Below, piece after piece: positions 33,502 through 42,164 of a DNA stretch of 64,000 nt. The notes below the pieces were generated by a model, which had not been told where the DNA came from, did no database searches, and saw nothing but the letters and a program-made list of their open reading frames with translations. The translations under genes were made by a program, and so were the position numbers. The DNA is from Mucilaginibacter sp. (GTDB lineage Bacteria; Bacteroidota; Bacteroidia; Sphingobacteriales; Sphingobacteriaceae), in assembly GCA_028288305.1 (NCBI GenBank), contig JAQBOA010000041.1, forward strand, positions 62,001-126,000. The letters are read 5' to 3'. How positions within the stretch are numbered: position 1 is the stretch's first letter; each line of letters begins with the position of its first letter.

Positions 33502-34890
33502 ATGAACTACGATTTAATTGTTATAGGTTCCGGGCCGGGGGGTTATGTAGCTGCTATCCGCGCTTCACAGTTGGGTTTAAAAACTGCTATAATTGAAAAA
33601 GAATCCCTGGGAGGCATTTGCCTTAATTGGGGATGTATTCCCACTAAAGCATTGTTAAAAAGTGCTGAAGTATTTGAATATATCAATCACGCAGCAGATT
33701 ATGGCATAAAAGTAGGCAGTAGTGAAGTAGATTTTGAAGTAATGATAAAAAGAAGCCGTGTAGTTGCCGATGGGATGAGCAAAGGCGTTCAGTTTTTGAT
33801 GAAAAAAAATAAGATCGATGTAATTATCGGTACAGGAAAACTGAAAAGTAAAAACACGGTTGAAGTATCAGCTCAAAATGGTGGCAAACAGGAAATCACT
33901 GCAAAAAATATTATCCTTGCAACAGGAGGCCGCTCGCGCGAGTTACCTAACCTTAAACAGGATAAAAGAAAAGTAATAGGTTACCGTGAGGCTATGATAT
34001 TGCCCAAAAAACCTGCCTCAATGGTTGTAGTTGGGTCGGGGGCCATAGGTATTGAATTCGCTTATTTATATAACTCAATTGGCACCAAAGTAACTGTGGT
34101 TGAATTTCTAGATAACATAGTACCTCTCGAAGACGAAGAAATTTCAAAACAACTTGGACGGATTCTTAAAAAACAAGGTATAAATATCATGACTTCTTCA
34201 ACTGTTGAATCAGTTGATACAAATGGTGAACTATGTAAGGTGAATGTAAAAACTGCTAGTGGTAATGAAGTGCTTGAAGCGGAGATAGTTTTATCTGCTG
34301 TAGGCATTTCTACTAATATTGAAGGAATCGGACTTGAAGAAAATGGTGTAAAAACTGATAAGGGCAAAGTTTTGGTTGATGATTTTTACCGCACAAATGT
34401 TGAAGGCGTTTTTGCAATAGGTGATATCGTTAAAGGACAATCGCTTGCCCATGTTGCTTCGGCAGAAGGGATTATTTGTGTTGAAAAGATTGCAGGGCTA
34501 AATCCTGAACCACTAAATTATAACAACATACCAGGATGTACTTATTGTTCGCCAGAAGTTGCTTCGGTTGGTTATACCGAAAAAGCAGCTAAAGAGGCTG
34601 GCTATGAGATTAAAGTTGGAAAATTTCCTTTCTCAGCATCAGGCAAAGCCAGCGCTGCCGGGGCTAAAGATGGTTTTGTAAAAGTAATTTTCGATGCCAA
34701 ATACGGTGAATTTTTAGGTGCACACATGCTTGGCCACAATGTTACTGAAATGCTGGCTGAAATTGTTACTGCACGTAAACTGGAAGCAACAGGACATGAG
34801 ATCATAAAATCAGTTCATCCGCATCCAACCATGAGTGAAGCAGTAATGGAAGCCGCTGCCGATGCTTATGGAGAGTGTATACACTTATAG
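33502..34890 (+). CDS. lpdA: Dihydrolipoyl dehydrogenase (E3)
   Basis: 462 aa. Re-oxidises lipoamide with FAD and NAD+ for 2-oxoacid dehydrogenase complexes or the glycine cleavage system. FAD motif VIGSGPGGYVAAIRA (7-21), redox pair C40/C45 in GGICLNWGCIPTKA, NAD site VVVGSGAIGIEFAYLYNSIG, second FAD contact TNVEGVFAIGDIVKG and the C-terminal dimer motif with HPHPTMSEAVMEAA carrying the catalytic His-Glu pair. No lipoyl-enzyme genes are near, so the E3 is shared or unlinked. A palindrome follows the stop directly. Confidence 0.95.
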   Translation: MNYDLIVIGSGPGGYVAAIRASQLGLKTAIIEKESLGGICLNWGCIPTKALLKSAEVFEYINHAADYGIKVGSSEVDFEVMIKRSRVVADGMSKGVQFLMKKNKIDVIIGTGKLKSKNTVEVSAQNGGKQEITAKNIILATGGRSRELPNLKQDKRKVIGYREAMILPKKPASMVVVGSGAIGIEFAYLYNSIGTKVTVVEFLDNIVPLEDEEISKQLGRILKKQGINIMTSSTVESVDTNGELCKVNVKTASGNEVLEAEIVLSAVGISTNIEGIGLEENGVKTDKGKVLVDDFYRTNVEGVFAIGDIVKGQSLAHVASAEGIICVEKIAGLNPEPLNYNNIPGCTYCSPEVASVGYTEKAAKEAGYEIKVGKFPFSASGKASAAGAKDGFVKVIFDAKYGEFLGAHMLGHNVTEMLAEIVTARKLEATGHEIIKSVHPHPTMSEAVMEAAADAYGECIHL

Positions 34891-34970
34891 AATTACGAAT
34901 TGAGATTTTAGATTTACGATTTCCAGAATATGTTTTTATAAATAGAAATCGTAAATCTAAATTCGTAAAT
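34891..34970. repeat. AATTACGAATT...AGATTTACGATTTC inverted repeat
   Basis: Left arm 34891-34923 (AATTACGAATTGAGATTTTA, GATTTACGATTTC) pairs with 34945-34970 (GAAATCGTAAATCTAAATTC, GTAAAT). It fills the gap between the convergent lpdA and methyltransferase genes and may serve as their terminator. Relative at 12788-12820. Confidence 0.75.
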
Positions 34971-34977
34971 CATAAAA

Positions 34978-35508
34978 TCAAACCATCATCTTTGAAAACA
35001 AATCCCATAAAACAATACCTGCCGAGACTACTATATTAAATGAGTGTTTGGTGCCAAATTGCGGGATTTCAATACAAGCATCTATATTTTTCATCACTTC
35101 TTCACTTACACCGTTTACTTCGTTGCCAAATACGAGTGCGTATTTTTCTCCTTCTACCGGATTAAACTTATTTAGCATAATGCTGCTTTCTGCTTGTTCA
35201 ACTGCAACTATGCGGTACCCATCATTACGCAACTGTTCTACAGCCCTCATCGGATCAGGATAATAAGTCCAGTTAATTGATTGGGTAGCACCAAGCGCTG
35301 TTTTTTCAATTTCACGGTGAGGAGGTTGGGCAGTAATGCCACAAAGGCAAATCTGTTCAACGGCGAAGCCATCAGCCGTACGAAATATAGAACCTATATT
35401 ATGCATACTTCGCACATTATCCAAAACCACTGCCACAGGCATTTTTTTCCCCGCTTTAAATTCAGCTATTGTTGCACGGTTTAATTCTTCAAGTTTTAGT
35501 TTTCGCAT
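34978..35508 (-). CDS. SpoU/TrmH-family RNA 2'-O-methyltransferase
   Basis: 176 aa from ATG 35508 (MRKLKLEELNRATIAEFKAG); a start at 35535 would add nine residues reaching the edge of a repeat. SPOUT knot motifs: motif 1 NIGSIFRTADGF, motif 2 YALVFGNEVNGVSEEVM and motif 3 IEIPQFGTKHSFNIVVSAGI. Short form without an extra RNA-binding domain, like TrmL- or TrmH-type enzymes that methylate the ribose of tRNA; exact target uncertain. Motif 3 carries Phe where many members have Leu (SLN becomes SFN). Confidence 0.88.
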   Translation of the reverse strand: MRKLKLEELNRATIAEFKAGKKMPVAVVLDNVRSMHNIGSIFRTADGFAVEQICLCGITAQPPHREIEKTALGATQSINWTYYPDPMRAVEQLRNDGYRIVAVEQAESSIMLNKFNPVEGEKYALVFGNEVNGVSEEVMKNIDACIEIPQFGTKHSFNIVVSAGIVLWDLFSKMMV

Positions 35509-35528
35509 ACTTAACCTAATTAAAAAAT

Positions 35529-35624
35529 ATGTCATTTCGACCGCAGGGAGAAAACTTAAACGTTCTGCATAATGGACTATGTAACGCGTTTAGGTTTTCT
35601 CTTCGTTCCTCGTCGAAATGACAT
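35529..35624. repeat. TGTCATTTCGACC inverted repeat
   Basis: Left arm 35529-35556 (ATGTCATTTCGACCGCAGGG, AGAAAACT) faces 35592-35624 (AGGTTTTCTCTTCGTTCCTC, GTCGAAATGACAT). A scattered intergenic palindrome of Bacteroidota type, between galK and the methyltransferase. Confidence 0.75.
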
Positions 35625-35642
35625 TTTTTTTGACCCTAATTT

Positions 35643-36803
35643 CTATTTTACAATCAATTCCCCTACCCCATCACCTATCAATGAACGATAAACTGTCGGG
35701 GCATAGCCAATTTTATTGGTATAATATCTAATAACTTTTTGACTGAAATTATCAAAAGCATCTTCTTTAACCAGAGCAATAGCACAACCGCCAAATCCGG
35801 CTCCGGTCATACGGGCGCCGGCAACATCGGAGTCTGTTTTACTATATTCTTCTATTGCGTCCAATTCTTTACCGCTAACTTCATATAAATCCCGCAGGGA
35901 ATCATGTGAGGCATACATCAGTCGGCCAAATTCAACAAGATTATTTTGACTAAGAGCAATTGCAGCTAATTTTACGCGGTCATTTTCTTCAATAACATGC
36001 CTGGCACGTTTAAATATTACCTGATCTTTAATTAAATAGCTATGTTTTTTAAATGTATCTGAATCAATATCGCAAAGATTTTTAATATTCAGTTCCTGCT
36101 GCAGTGCTTTTAATGCAGCCTGGCATTCCTGCACCCGCTCATTATATTTTGATTCGGCCAGTTTGCGTGGTTTATTGGTATTTATAATAGCTAAAATATA
36201 ATCCCCCAGGTTGCTATCTACAGCTTTGTATTTAAGTGTGTCACAATTCAACATCAGTGCCTTGTTCTTCTCGCCAAAGGTTACAGCAAACTGGTCCATT
36301 ATTCCGCTGTTTACCCCTATAAAATTATTTTCAACTGATTTTGATAGCTTTACCAGGTCAAGCTTTGAGTAGCCACTTTCCATTAGTTCATTTATTGCAA
36401 AAGCAGTAGCCACCTCTATAGATGCCGATGACGATAAACCAGAACTTATTGGAATATCTCCATAAAAAAGTATATCAAATCCTTTAACCTTGTGCCCGTC
36501 CTTTAAAAAAAAATTAATAATGCCAAGCGGGTAATTAAACCAGTTTGTATTTATTTTTACATAATCTTCTTGTAAAGGAATGTCTAACTTATCTTCAAAA
36601 TTTAAACTTCTGAACCTAAAAACATTATCTTCATTTGGCGCAATGAGCAGGTAGGTACCAAAAGTAATCGCACAAGGCATCACTAATCCACCGTTATAAT
36701 CAATATGTTCGCCAATAAGGTTTACACGACCAGGTGAAAAATAGACCTTTTGAGCTTCTTTGTTAAATATTTTTTTAAATTCCTTGTGTAAAGAGTTCTT
36801 CAT
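35643..36803 (-). CDS. galK: Galactokinase
   Basis: 386 aa GHMP kinase that phosphorylates galactose at C1 in the Leloir pathway. Galactokinase signature GRVNLIGEHIDYNGG (25-39), ATP loop PISSGLSSSASIEVA (118-132), catalytic D170 in NSGIMDQF and C-terminal GHMP motif MTGAGFGGCAIALV. It stands alone: no galT, galE or galactose transporter is in the window, unlike the common galKT operons. A short 126-bp gap with poly-A/T tracts lies upstream. Confidence 0.95.
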   Translation of the reverse strand: MKNSLHKEFKKIFNKEAQKVYFSPGRVNLIGEHIDYNGGLVMPCAITFGTYLLIAPNEDNVFRFRSLNFEDKLDIPLQEDYVKINTNWFNYPLGIINFFLKDGHKVKGFDILFYGDIPISSGLSSSASIEVATAFAINELMESGYSKLDLVKLSKSVENNFIGVNSGIMDQFAVTFGEKNKALMLNCDTLKYKAVDSNLGDYILAIINTNKPRKLAESKYNERVQECQAALKALQQELNIKNLCDIDSDTFKKHSYLIKDQVIFKRARHVIEENDRVKLAAIALSQNNLVEFGRLMYASHDSLRDLYEVSGKELDAIEEYSKTDSDVAGARMTGAGFGGCAIALVKEDAFDNFSQKVIRYYTNKIGYAPTVYRSLIGDGVGELIVK

Positions 36804-36935
36804 TTGTTATTATTGGTATAAAGAGCAAATATTGTAAAAAATGTAAGACTCACATTTATTATTGATATTTTCTTGTATTATTAATCAAACAAAATAATTT
36901 TCAACCTGTTTAATTCAATAATTCAAGAATTGAAA

Positions 36936-37229
36936 ATGAACCAATATTTAATTACGGCATACGATTATACAGATACCGGAGCTTTACAACGACGCATGAA
37001 TGTGCGCCCGCATCATTTGGATGGCGTTAAAGAGCTAAAGGAAAAAGGAAATTATATTGTAGGCGGTGCAATATTAAACGATGAAGAAAAAATGATAGGT
37101 ACAGTGATGCTTCTCCAGTTTGAAACTGAAGACGCCCTTGATAGCTGGAAACAAAGTGAACCTTACATTACTCAAAAAATTTGGGAATCTGTAGATATAA
37201 AGCCATTCAGGGTCGCGGATGTTAAATAA
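36936..37229 (+). CDS. YciI-family protein
   Basis: 97 aa from ATG 36936 (a TTG two codons upstream is less likely). Small dimeric ferredoxin-like alpha/beta fold: MNQYLITAYDYTDTGALQRR, RPHHLDGVKELKEKGNYIVG, GGAILNDEEKMIGTVMLLQF and a final helix DSWKQSEPYITQKIWESVDI. YciI-like proteins keep a His-Asp pair thought to be catalytic (H19-D in others; here the RPHHLDG stretch). Possible hydrolase or ligand-binding role; the substrate is unknown. Followed directly by a terminator. Confidence 0.85.
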   Translation: MNQYLITAYDYTDTGALQRRMNVRPHHLDGVKELKEKGNYIVGGAILNDEEKMIGTVMLLQFETEDALDSWKQSEPYITQKIWESVDIKPFRVADVK

Positions 37230-37255
37230 ATAATTTTCTTTTAAATAACCAATCA

Positions 37256-37298
37256 CAAAACAGCCCGGCAGATTTTCTATCCGGGCTGTTTTGTTATG
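37256..37298 (+). terminator. Terminator after the YciI gene
   Basis: 13-bp perfect stem (37256-37268 CAAAACAGCCCGG with 37281-37293) and a 12-nt loop, followed by TTATGTT. GC core CAGCCCGG/CCGGGCTG. Confidence 0.88.
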
Positions 37299-37354
37299 TT
37301 AAAAGTAAATTTTAAGTTATGTTTTTAGCCTTTAAAATTTTATAATGTGATATA

Positions 37355-38173
37355 TTAACCTTTTTTAACTTTTAAGCCGGTAGTAATATTTACAGTATAT
37401 GCAGTTCCGTTTAGTGTTAAAGTTGCAGTATTATCATTGTTAAATACTAAAGTACCGGTATAAGTGAAATTACCTTTTTTAGGGACATTGCCGCTTACAG
37501 TAATTGTAGCTGTACCGCTTACAATAGTACGTGCAGGTTTTAAAAGAGTAAGCGCATTAACAACAATATCAATACTTTGAGTACCATGTTTTGCAGTATC
37601 AATTTTTGATTGAAACGTACCACTGCGCTTGTACTCTCCATTTAAAACAAAATTAAGTGCTTGAGGTGCTATGCCGGTCACTGTAAAATTTGAGCTGCCA
37701 GCATTAGTGGATGACCAATTTGGTCCGCTATAATTGCCGCTGTAAGTTAGTATGCTCGAAAGATCGTTGGGAACATTATTATTACAATTCAAAGTAAAGT
37801 TATAGGCTAAATTGTAACTGTAGCTAACTGATGAGGTGGTAGGGCTTTGACGGGAAATGGTGTCTGAAACTGTTGTTCCGCAGGCAAGGGTTGCGTTTGA
37901 CTTTGATGAATAAACTGTTGTTGCATCTAAAGAATTAAATCCAGAATGAGGAGCAGTACCTATAGAACCGGTAGAAAGAGAGGTGCCAACATTAGTTGCA
38001 TCATTTGAAACAGCTGCAACACCATCTGAATTAAGAGAAATTGAACTTGCTATCAGATCAGCAGCATCTGAGTTTGAAATATTACCGGTATCTGACGTGG
38101 TGTTGTTTGTTTTTTTACAAGCTACTGCACATAGCAACAGCATGGATACGATTGATAATTTAATTGTTTTCAT
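37355..38173 (-). CDS. Secreted lipoprotein, unknown
   Basis: 272 aa lipoprotein: signal peptide with lipobox LLCAVAC, acylated Cys19 followed by KKTNN. The mature part is very rich in Ser, Thr, Asn and Ala (DTGNISNSDAADLIASSISL onward) with beta-strand periodicity and a small Cys-bearing segment (ATLACGTTVSDTI and FTLNCNNNVP, a possible disulfide). No family recognised. Probably anchored in the outer membrane or at the surface. Transcribed alone. Confidence 0.7.
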   Translation of the reverse strand: MKTIKLSIVSMLLLCAVACKKTNNTTSDTGNISNSDAADLIASSISLNSDGVAAVSNDATNVGTSLSTGSIGTAPHSGFNSLDATTVYSSKSNATLACGTTVSDTISRQSPTTSSVSYSYNLAYNFTLNCNNNVPNDLSSILTYSGNYSGPNWSSTNAGSSNFTVTGIAPQALNFVLNGEYKRSGTFQSKIDTAKHGTQSIDIVVNALTLLKPARTIVSGTATITVSGNVPKKGNFTYTGTLVFNNDNTATLTLNGTAYTVNITTGLKVKKG

Positions 38174-38299
38174 AATTTTTTTACGTTTTTATCTATGTAT
38201 TTGTTACATCGATCATTTTAAACGCAAAAGGTTTAATGGACTGAGTTAAACAACTTGTAATCAATCCATTAAACCATAATTATTCAAACTATAAATAGT

Positions 38300-39163
38300 T
38301 TATTGCGCTGCTATGCTATTCAGCTCATTAATATCACTTTCATTAAGCTCCAATGCAGCTGCCTGTACATTTTCTTCTAAATGTGCAACACTTGACGTTC
38401 CCGGTATAAGTAAAATATTATCAGCATGGTTCAGTAACCAGCTTAGAGCTACCTGGTGCACTGTAGCATTATATTTTTCAGCTATCTGTCTTAATTTGTC
38501 CTGGCTTGCCACATTACCTGCATTAAGGGGAAACCATGGTATAAAAACAATATTATGTGCTTTGCAATATTGTAATACAGGCTCCCATTTCCTGTTGTCA
38601 ACACTGTACATATTTTGCACCGATACTACTTCAAAAAATTCCTGCGCTTTTTTTATTGCATCTACATCCACTTCTGAAAGGCCGATATGTTTGATTAAGC
38701 CTTGATTTTGTGCATTCTTTAAAAACTCAAAGCTTTTTTCAGCAGGGACATTCGGATCAATGCGGTGCAATTGATAAAGATCTATCTGTTCCAGTTTTAA
38801 ACGCTTTAAACTTCCCTCAAGTGCTTCTTTTAAATGATCAGGATGGGCATTTATCGGCCATTGGTCAGGCCCTGTGCGCAACAATCCGCCCTTTGTTCCA
38901 ATTACAAGATCGGCAGGATATGGATAAAGCGCTTTTGCTATCAATTCTTCCGAAATGTATGGTCCATAACTATCTGCAGTATCAATAAAATTCACACCCA
39001 ATTCTATTGCACGCTTTAACACTCTGATGGCTTCATCCTCATCTTTAGGAGGTCCCCATATGCCTTTACCTGTAATACGCATCGCGCCAAAACCCATTCT
39101 GTTTACAGTAAGGTCGTTGCCTATTTGTAAGGCATTTCTTAATGAAATTGCTGTGTTTGTCAT
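38300..39163 (-). CDS. Aldo/keto reductase
   Basis: 287 aa from ATG 39163 (MTNTAISLRNALQIGNDLTV); the frame is open to 39193 but the extra ten residues look untranslated. (beta/alpha)8 NADPH-dependent carbonyl reductase with the catalytic tetrad D61, Y66 (NFIDTADSYGPYI), K91 (LVIGTKGG) and H133 (DLYQLHRIDP). The NADP site lies near LLIPGTSSVAHLEENVQAA. It resembles YdbC-type oxidoreductases. Leader DNA carries an ATTGATTGATTAATT run similar to that before amt and the porin gene. Confidence 0.9.
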   Translation of the reverse strand: MTNTAISLRNALQIGNDLTVNRMGFGAMRITGKGIWGPPKDEDEAIRVLKRAIELGVNFIDTADSYGPYISEELIAKALYPYPADLVIGTKGGLLRTGPDQWPINAHPDHLKEALEGSLKRLKLEQIDLYQLHRIDPNVPAEKSFEFLKNAQNQGLIKHIGLSEVDVDAIKKAQEFFEVVSVQNMYSVDNRKWEPVLQYCKAHNIVFIPWFPLNAGNVASQDKLRQIAEKYNATVHQVALSWLLNHADNILLIPGTSSVAHLEENVQAAALELNESDINELNSIAAQ

Positions 39164-39339
39164 AATAAATTGATTGATTAATTGTAACACCATTTGTTAT
39201 TAATTGTTCAGATTTAATTCTGATGAATTTTCAAATCATATAATCAACGGTTCAAATGTTTGCATATTGCTATAAAAATTAAACCATGTAGAACAAAAAT
39301 TGCGCTAATCATTCCCTTTAAAGTTCGTAAAAATCCTAA

Positions 39340-39489
39340 TGCATCTTATACTTACCTATAACCCAGCAGATTGAAGGATCACCATGGGTTGGCTTATCGC
39401 ACTACGTTTTGCGTCTGATCACGAATTTGTTGCATTTAGTTGACGGTGCTGTGCATGAAATATTAGTCCGGATGAAACAAAAAAAATAA
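39340..39489 (+). pseudogene. Possible coding remnant
   Basis: Open plus-strand frame of 50 codons between stops, with no start near its front. It reads TQQIEGSPWVGLSHYVLRLI then TNLLHLVDGAVHEILVRMKQ. GC content is visibly higher than the surrounding DNA and the product looks like an amphipathic helical tail, so it may be the 3' end of a lost gene. No family recognised; chance is possible. Confidence 0.25.
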
Positions 39490-39546
39490 TTAAACAATGA
39501 AGAGCTTATCATCATTGAGCATAATTCTAATGAATCAAACTGTCAT

Positions 39547-39598
39547 AAAAATCTTTAGTCATAAGTCATTTAATTTTGACTTATGACTAAAGATTTTG
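39547..39598 (-). terminator. Very long perfect hairpin terminator
   Basis: 21-bp perfect stem (39548-39568 with 39577-39597; AAAATCTTTAGTCATAAGTC arm) and an 8-nt loop. On the minus strand it is followed by TTTTTATG and lies 5 bp after the stop of the DUF6600 gene. Confidence 0.85.
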
Positions 39599-39602
39599 TT
39601 TT

Positions 39603-41405
39603 TTAATTATCCTTTTTTTCGGGTTTAACTACCGGTGGGTCTGGTTGTTTTTTAGGCGGCTGTTGATTATTGTTCGGTCTATTTATTCTTTGAGGATTTG
39701 GCTGTGGCTGAACAGGCCTTTGGTTCATAATAATAGCAGGCCTAAACTGAGGATTTGGATTTTGATTGTTTCCTGGCCTCTGATTGGGTTGGTTCTGCTG
39801 TATGTTGGGACTTTGGTTAATTACCTGTCCATTACCTTGTCTTTGATTCTGCTGATTTTGAGGTTGGGTTATATTAGGATTATTAAACTGTCCATTTCCC
39901 GGTCGCTGATTGGGCTGATTCTGAGGCTGGTTTGGATTGGGATTATTATCCTGTCCATTTCCTGGCCTTTGGTTTGGTTGATTTTGTTGATTCGGATTTT
40001 GTTGATTAAATTTTTCATAACCGGGCCTTTGAATTGGTTGATTCTGAAGCTGATTTGGATTAGGATTATTAACCTGTCCATTGCCGGTCCCTTGACTTGG
40101 TTGATTTGGATTTGGATTATTAAACTTATCGTAACCCGGTCTTTGATTCGGCTGGTTCTGCGGTTGGTTTGGATTTGGGTAATTGCCCTGTCCGTTTCCT
40201 GGCCGCTGATTTTGCTGGTTTTGCGGAATGTTTGGATTCTGATTATTATTCCTATCGCTACCCTGTGTCTGATTTGGTTGGTTCTGCGGCTGGTTTGGAT
40301 TAGGATTATTAAACTGTCCGGTACCGGGCCTCTGATTCGGCTGGTTCTGTGGAATATTAGGATTTTGATAATTACCCTGTCCGTTTCCTGGTCTTTGATT
40401 TGGCTGGTTCTGCGGCTGGTTTGAATTAGGATTTTTACCCTGTACATTATCTTGCCTTTGATTTGGCTGATTCTGCGGAATATTAGGATTTTGGTAATTA
40501 CCCTGTCCGTTGCCTGGTCTCTGACTTGGCTGGTTCTGAATGCTATTTTGCCTGTAAGTTACAACATTTCTAGGAGCAGGTCTGGTATTAACCTGGGGTG
40601 TAGTATTTATAACAGGTCTGTATACCGTTAGCTGGTTATTAGATAATGATTGGCCCGGCCTTGTATTTTCGTTAATTTTATATTGCTGAATTCTAACATT
40701 ACCCGCATTTTCAACATCGCTTACCCGCGGCCCCCTATTGTATATAACCGCATTTCTGCTATTAGAATTGATATTGTAGGTGTTGCTATTAACGTTGTTT
40801 ATAATTACAGTGTTATTAATAACGGTTACATTGTTTCTAACTACATAATTGTTTACATGCCTGTCGCTAATATTCCTGGCCGAAACAAAATTCCAATCTT
40901 CATTGTGAGGTCTCCACCCACTATTGATGTTTACACGTGGCGGAACAGGAGCCCATCCATAGTAATCGCCTGATTGACTCCATGTAACCCATGCAGGCGC
41001 CCATTGTTGGCCGGGCATCCACATCCAACCGTTATAATCATCATAAAACCACCTTCCATAATGAAACGGAGCCCAACCCCAGCTATAATCCGATGCCCAG
41101 GTCCATCCATAATCACTATAAACCCATTGCCCGTTGGTTGCATAAGGTCTGAAATCCGCACCAACATTTGGCTGCCAAACATAGCCGTAATCCGGATAAT
41201 CTATCCATTGGCCATAGGGGCTAAGTTCATCATAAAATACCTGGTCAGTTTGTGGAGGTGGCTCGGTATAAACTTGTTGCGGCGGCTCAGTATAAACCCG
41301 TTGTGGCTGACTGCCAGCTGGTTGTGAGTCATAACTATATATAATTGGTGTACAGCCAGCTAAAAAACCTACTGTTATAAATCCCAGGTAAAATATTTTT
41401 TTCAT
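39603..41405 (-). CDS. DUF6600-type lipoprotein with N/Q/P-rich tandem repeats
   Basis: 600 aa. Lipoprotein signal with lipobox GFLAGC (Cys18). Residues about 55-165 are a tryptophan/tyrosine-rich DUF6600-like domain: FYDELSPYGQWIDYPDYGYV, WAPFHYGRWFYDDYNGWMWM, QWAPAWVTWSQSGDYYGWAP. Residues about 290-580 are a low-complexity tail of about a dozen 21-residue repeats of the form QPNQRPGNGQ-x-NNPNPNQPQN, ending Lys/Pro-rich. Likely surface-exposed or cell-envelope; role unknown. The 63-bp DNA repeat may vary in copy number. A very long terminator follows. Confidence 0.85.
   Translation of the reverse strand: MKKIFYLGFITVGFLAGCTPIIYSYDSQPAGSQPQRVYTEPPQQVYTEPPPQTDQVFYDELSPYGQWIDYPDYGYVWQPNVGADFRPYATNGQWVYSDYGWTWASDYSWGWAPFHYGRWFYDDYNGWMWMPGQQWAPAWVTWSQSGDYYGWAPVPPRVNINSGWRPHNEDWNFVSARNISDRHVNNYVVRNNVTVINNTVIINNVNSNTYNINSNSRNAVIYNRGPRVSDVENAGNVRIQQYKINENTRPGQSLSNNQLTVYRPVINTTPQVNTRPAPRNVVTYRQNSIQNQPSQRPGNGQGNYQNPNIPQNQPNQRQDNVQGKNPNSNQPQNQPNQRPGNGQGNYQNPNIPQNQPNQRPGTGQFNNPNPNQPQNQPNQTQGSDRNNNQNPNIPQNQQNQRPGNGQGNYPNPNQPQNQPNQRPGYDKFNNPNPNQPSQGTGNGQVNNPNPNQLQNQPIQRPGYEKFNQQNPNQQNQPNQRPGNGQDNNPNPNQPQNQPNQRPGNGQFNNPNITQPQNQQNQRQGNGQVINQSPNIQQNQPNQRPGNNQNPNPQFRPAIIMNQRPVQPQPNPQRINRPNNNQQPPKKQPDPPVVKPEKKDN
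39735..40560 (-). repeat. 63-bp tandem repeats encoding QPNQRPGNGQ units
   Basis: Degenerate in-frame repeats, about 12-13 units of about 21 codons inside the DUF6600 gene. Some units are shortened or swapped (for example PSQGTGNGQVNN). No frameshift. This is a candidate length-polymorphic locus. Confidence 0.8.
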
Positions 41406-41568
41406 AATAAATATTATTAATACGCAATGTCCCTATTTATAGTTATGACATCTGCAAAATACTTAAGTTTAATCATAAGGAATTAATATGTATATTAATT
41501 CAAGTACATATACTTAATAAGTAAATTATATTCGTATTTATTGTTGAATAATTTGCGTTGTTATTGAT

Positions 41569-41973
41569 CTATCGCCACAAACCAATAATGGCCCCCATTA
41601 ACGTTAATGAAACCACACTGTAACCACCGTTAATAAAGATGTGTCTCCAGCTTCTAAGTTCAAACAGGCTGTGAATTGCAATTGCACAAAAAGTCCATAT
41701 ACCTGCGAGGAAACCTGCCTCAGCTCCCCAGGCAACCTCTGTTTTAGGACCCGATAGAAAAATAGCCAGGTTTGCAGCCATAATGAGCGAGAAAAGTGCA
41801 GTAAAGCCAAATGTTTTACCCATACTTGATGATTTTATTTCATCGATATTTAATTTACTGTCTGTCATCCAAGCATCGGCAAACAACATCTTTGAATACC
41901 AGATACCACCTACTAAAAATGCAGATACCCCTGCTGCAATGACAGCCAGCCAATTAATGTGTGAAAAGTCCAT
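41569..41973 (-). CDS. DUF1761 membrane protein
   Basis: 134 aa with four hydrophobic helices: INWLAVIAAGVSAFLVGGIW, a second around FGFTALFSLIMAANLAIFL, a third around GFLAGIWTFCAIAIHSLFE and a last around YSVVSLTLMGAIIGLWR. The start (DFSHINWLAVI...GGIWYSKMLF) is the DUF1761 hallmark. Inner-membrane protein of unknown function, found widely in Bacteroidota. It stands alone 160 bp upstream of the DUF6600 lipoprotein on the same strand. Confidence 0.85.
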   Translation of the reverse strand: MDFSHINWLAVIAAGVSAFLVGGIWYSKMLFADAWMTDSKLNIDEIKSSSMGKTFGFTALFSLIMAANLAIFLSGPKTEVAWGAEAGFLAGIWTFCAIAIHSLFELRSWRHIFINGGYSVVSLTLMGAIIGLWR

Positions 41974-42086
41974 TGATTATAATTTAAGTTTAAATAAATA
42001 TACCTATATTTTCTAATTGAAAATTTGTTTAATATTAAAAGCAGGAAAGTATATAATTTGGAGACTAAGATTAGTGAGTAAAATTA

Positions 42087-42094
42087 TAAGTTTG
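42087..42094 (+). promoter_or_regulatory. -7 box TAAGTTTG before the MBL-fold gene
   Basis: Exact TAnnTTTG about 70 bp before the ATG at 42165. A TTTG occurs at 42057-42060 but the 26-bp spacing is longer than the usual 19-20. Confidence 0.35.
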
Positions 42095-42164
42095 CAGCCA
42101 GTTAAAACTTAACTTAATTAAGCTGGCTAACTTCATTATGTACAAATAGGAACTGTGAAATAAA

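Larger units (their letters stand above)
39164..39602. other. Intergenic gap with a possible coding remnant and a terminator
   Basis: About 440 bp between the aldo/keto reductase and the DUF6600 gene. It holds a plus-strand open stretch at 39340-39489 (described separately) and a strong hairpin at its right end. Nothing else recognised. Confidence 0.5.

Noticed and set aside
39645..40424. Long plus-strand frame of 259 codons
   Set aside because: It is antisense to the DUF6600 N/Q/P repeats. The repeat codons leave the opposite frame open, and the product is an implausible run of Leu, Ile, Arg and Trp.
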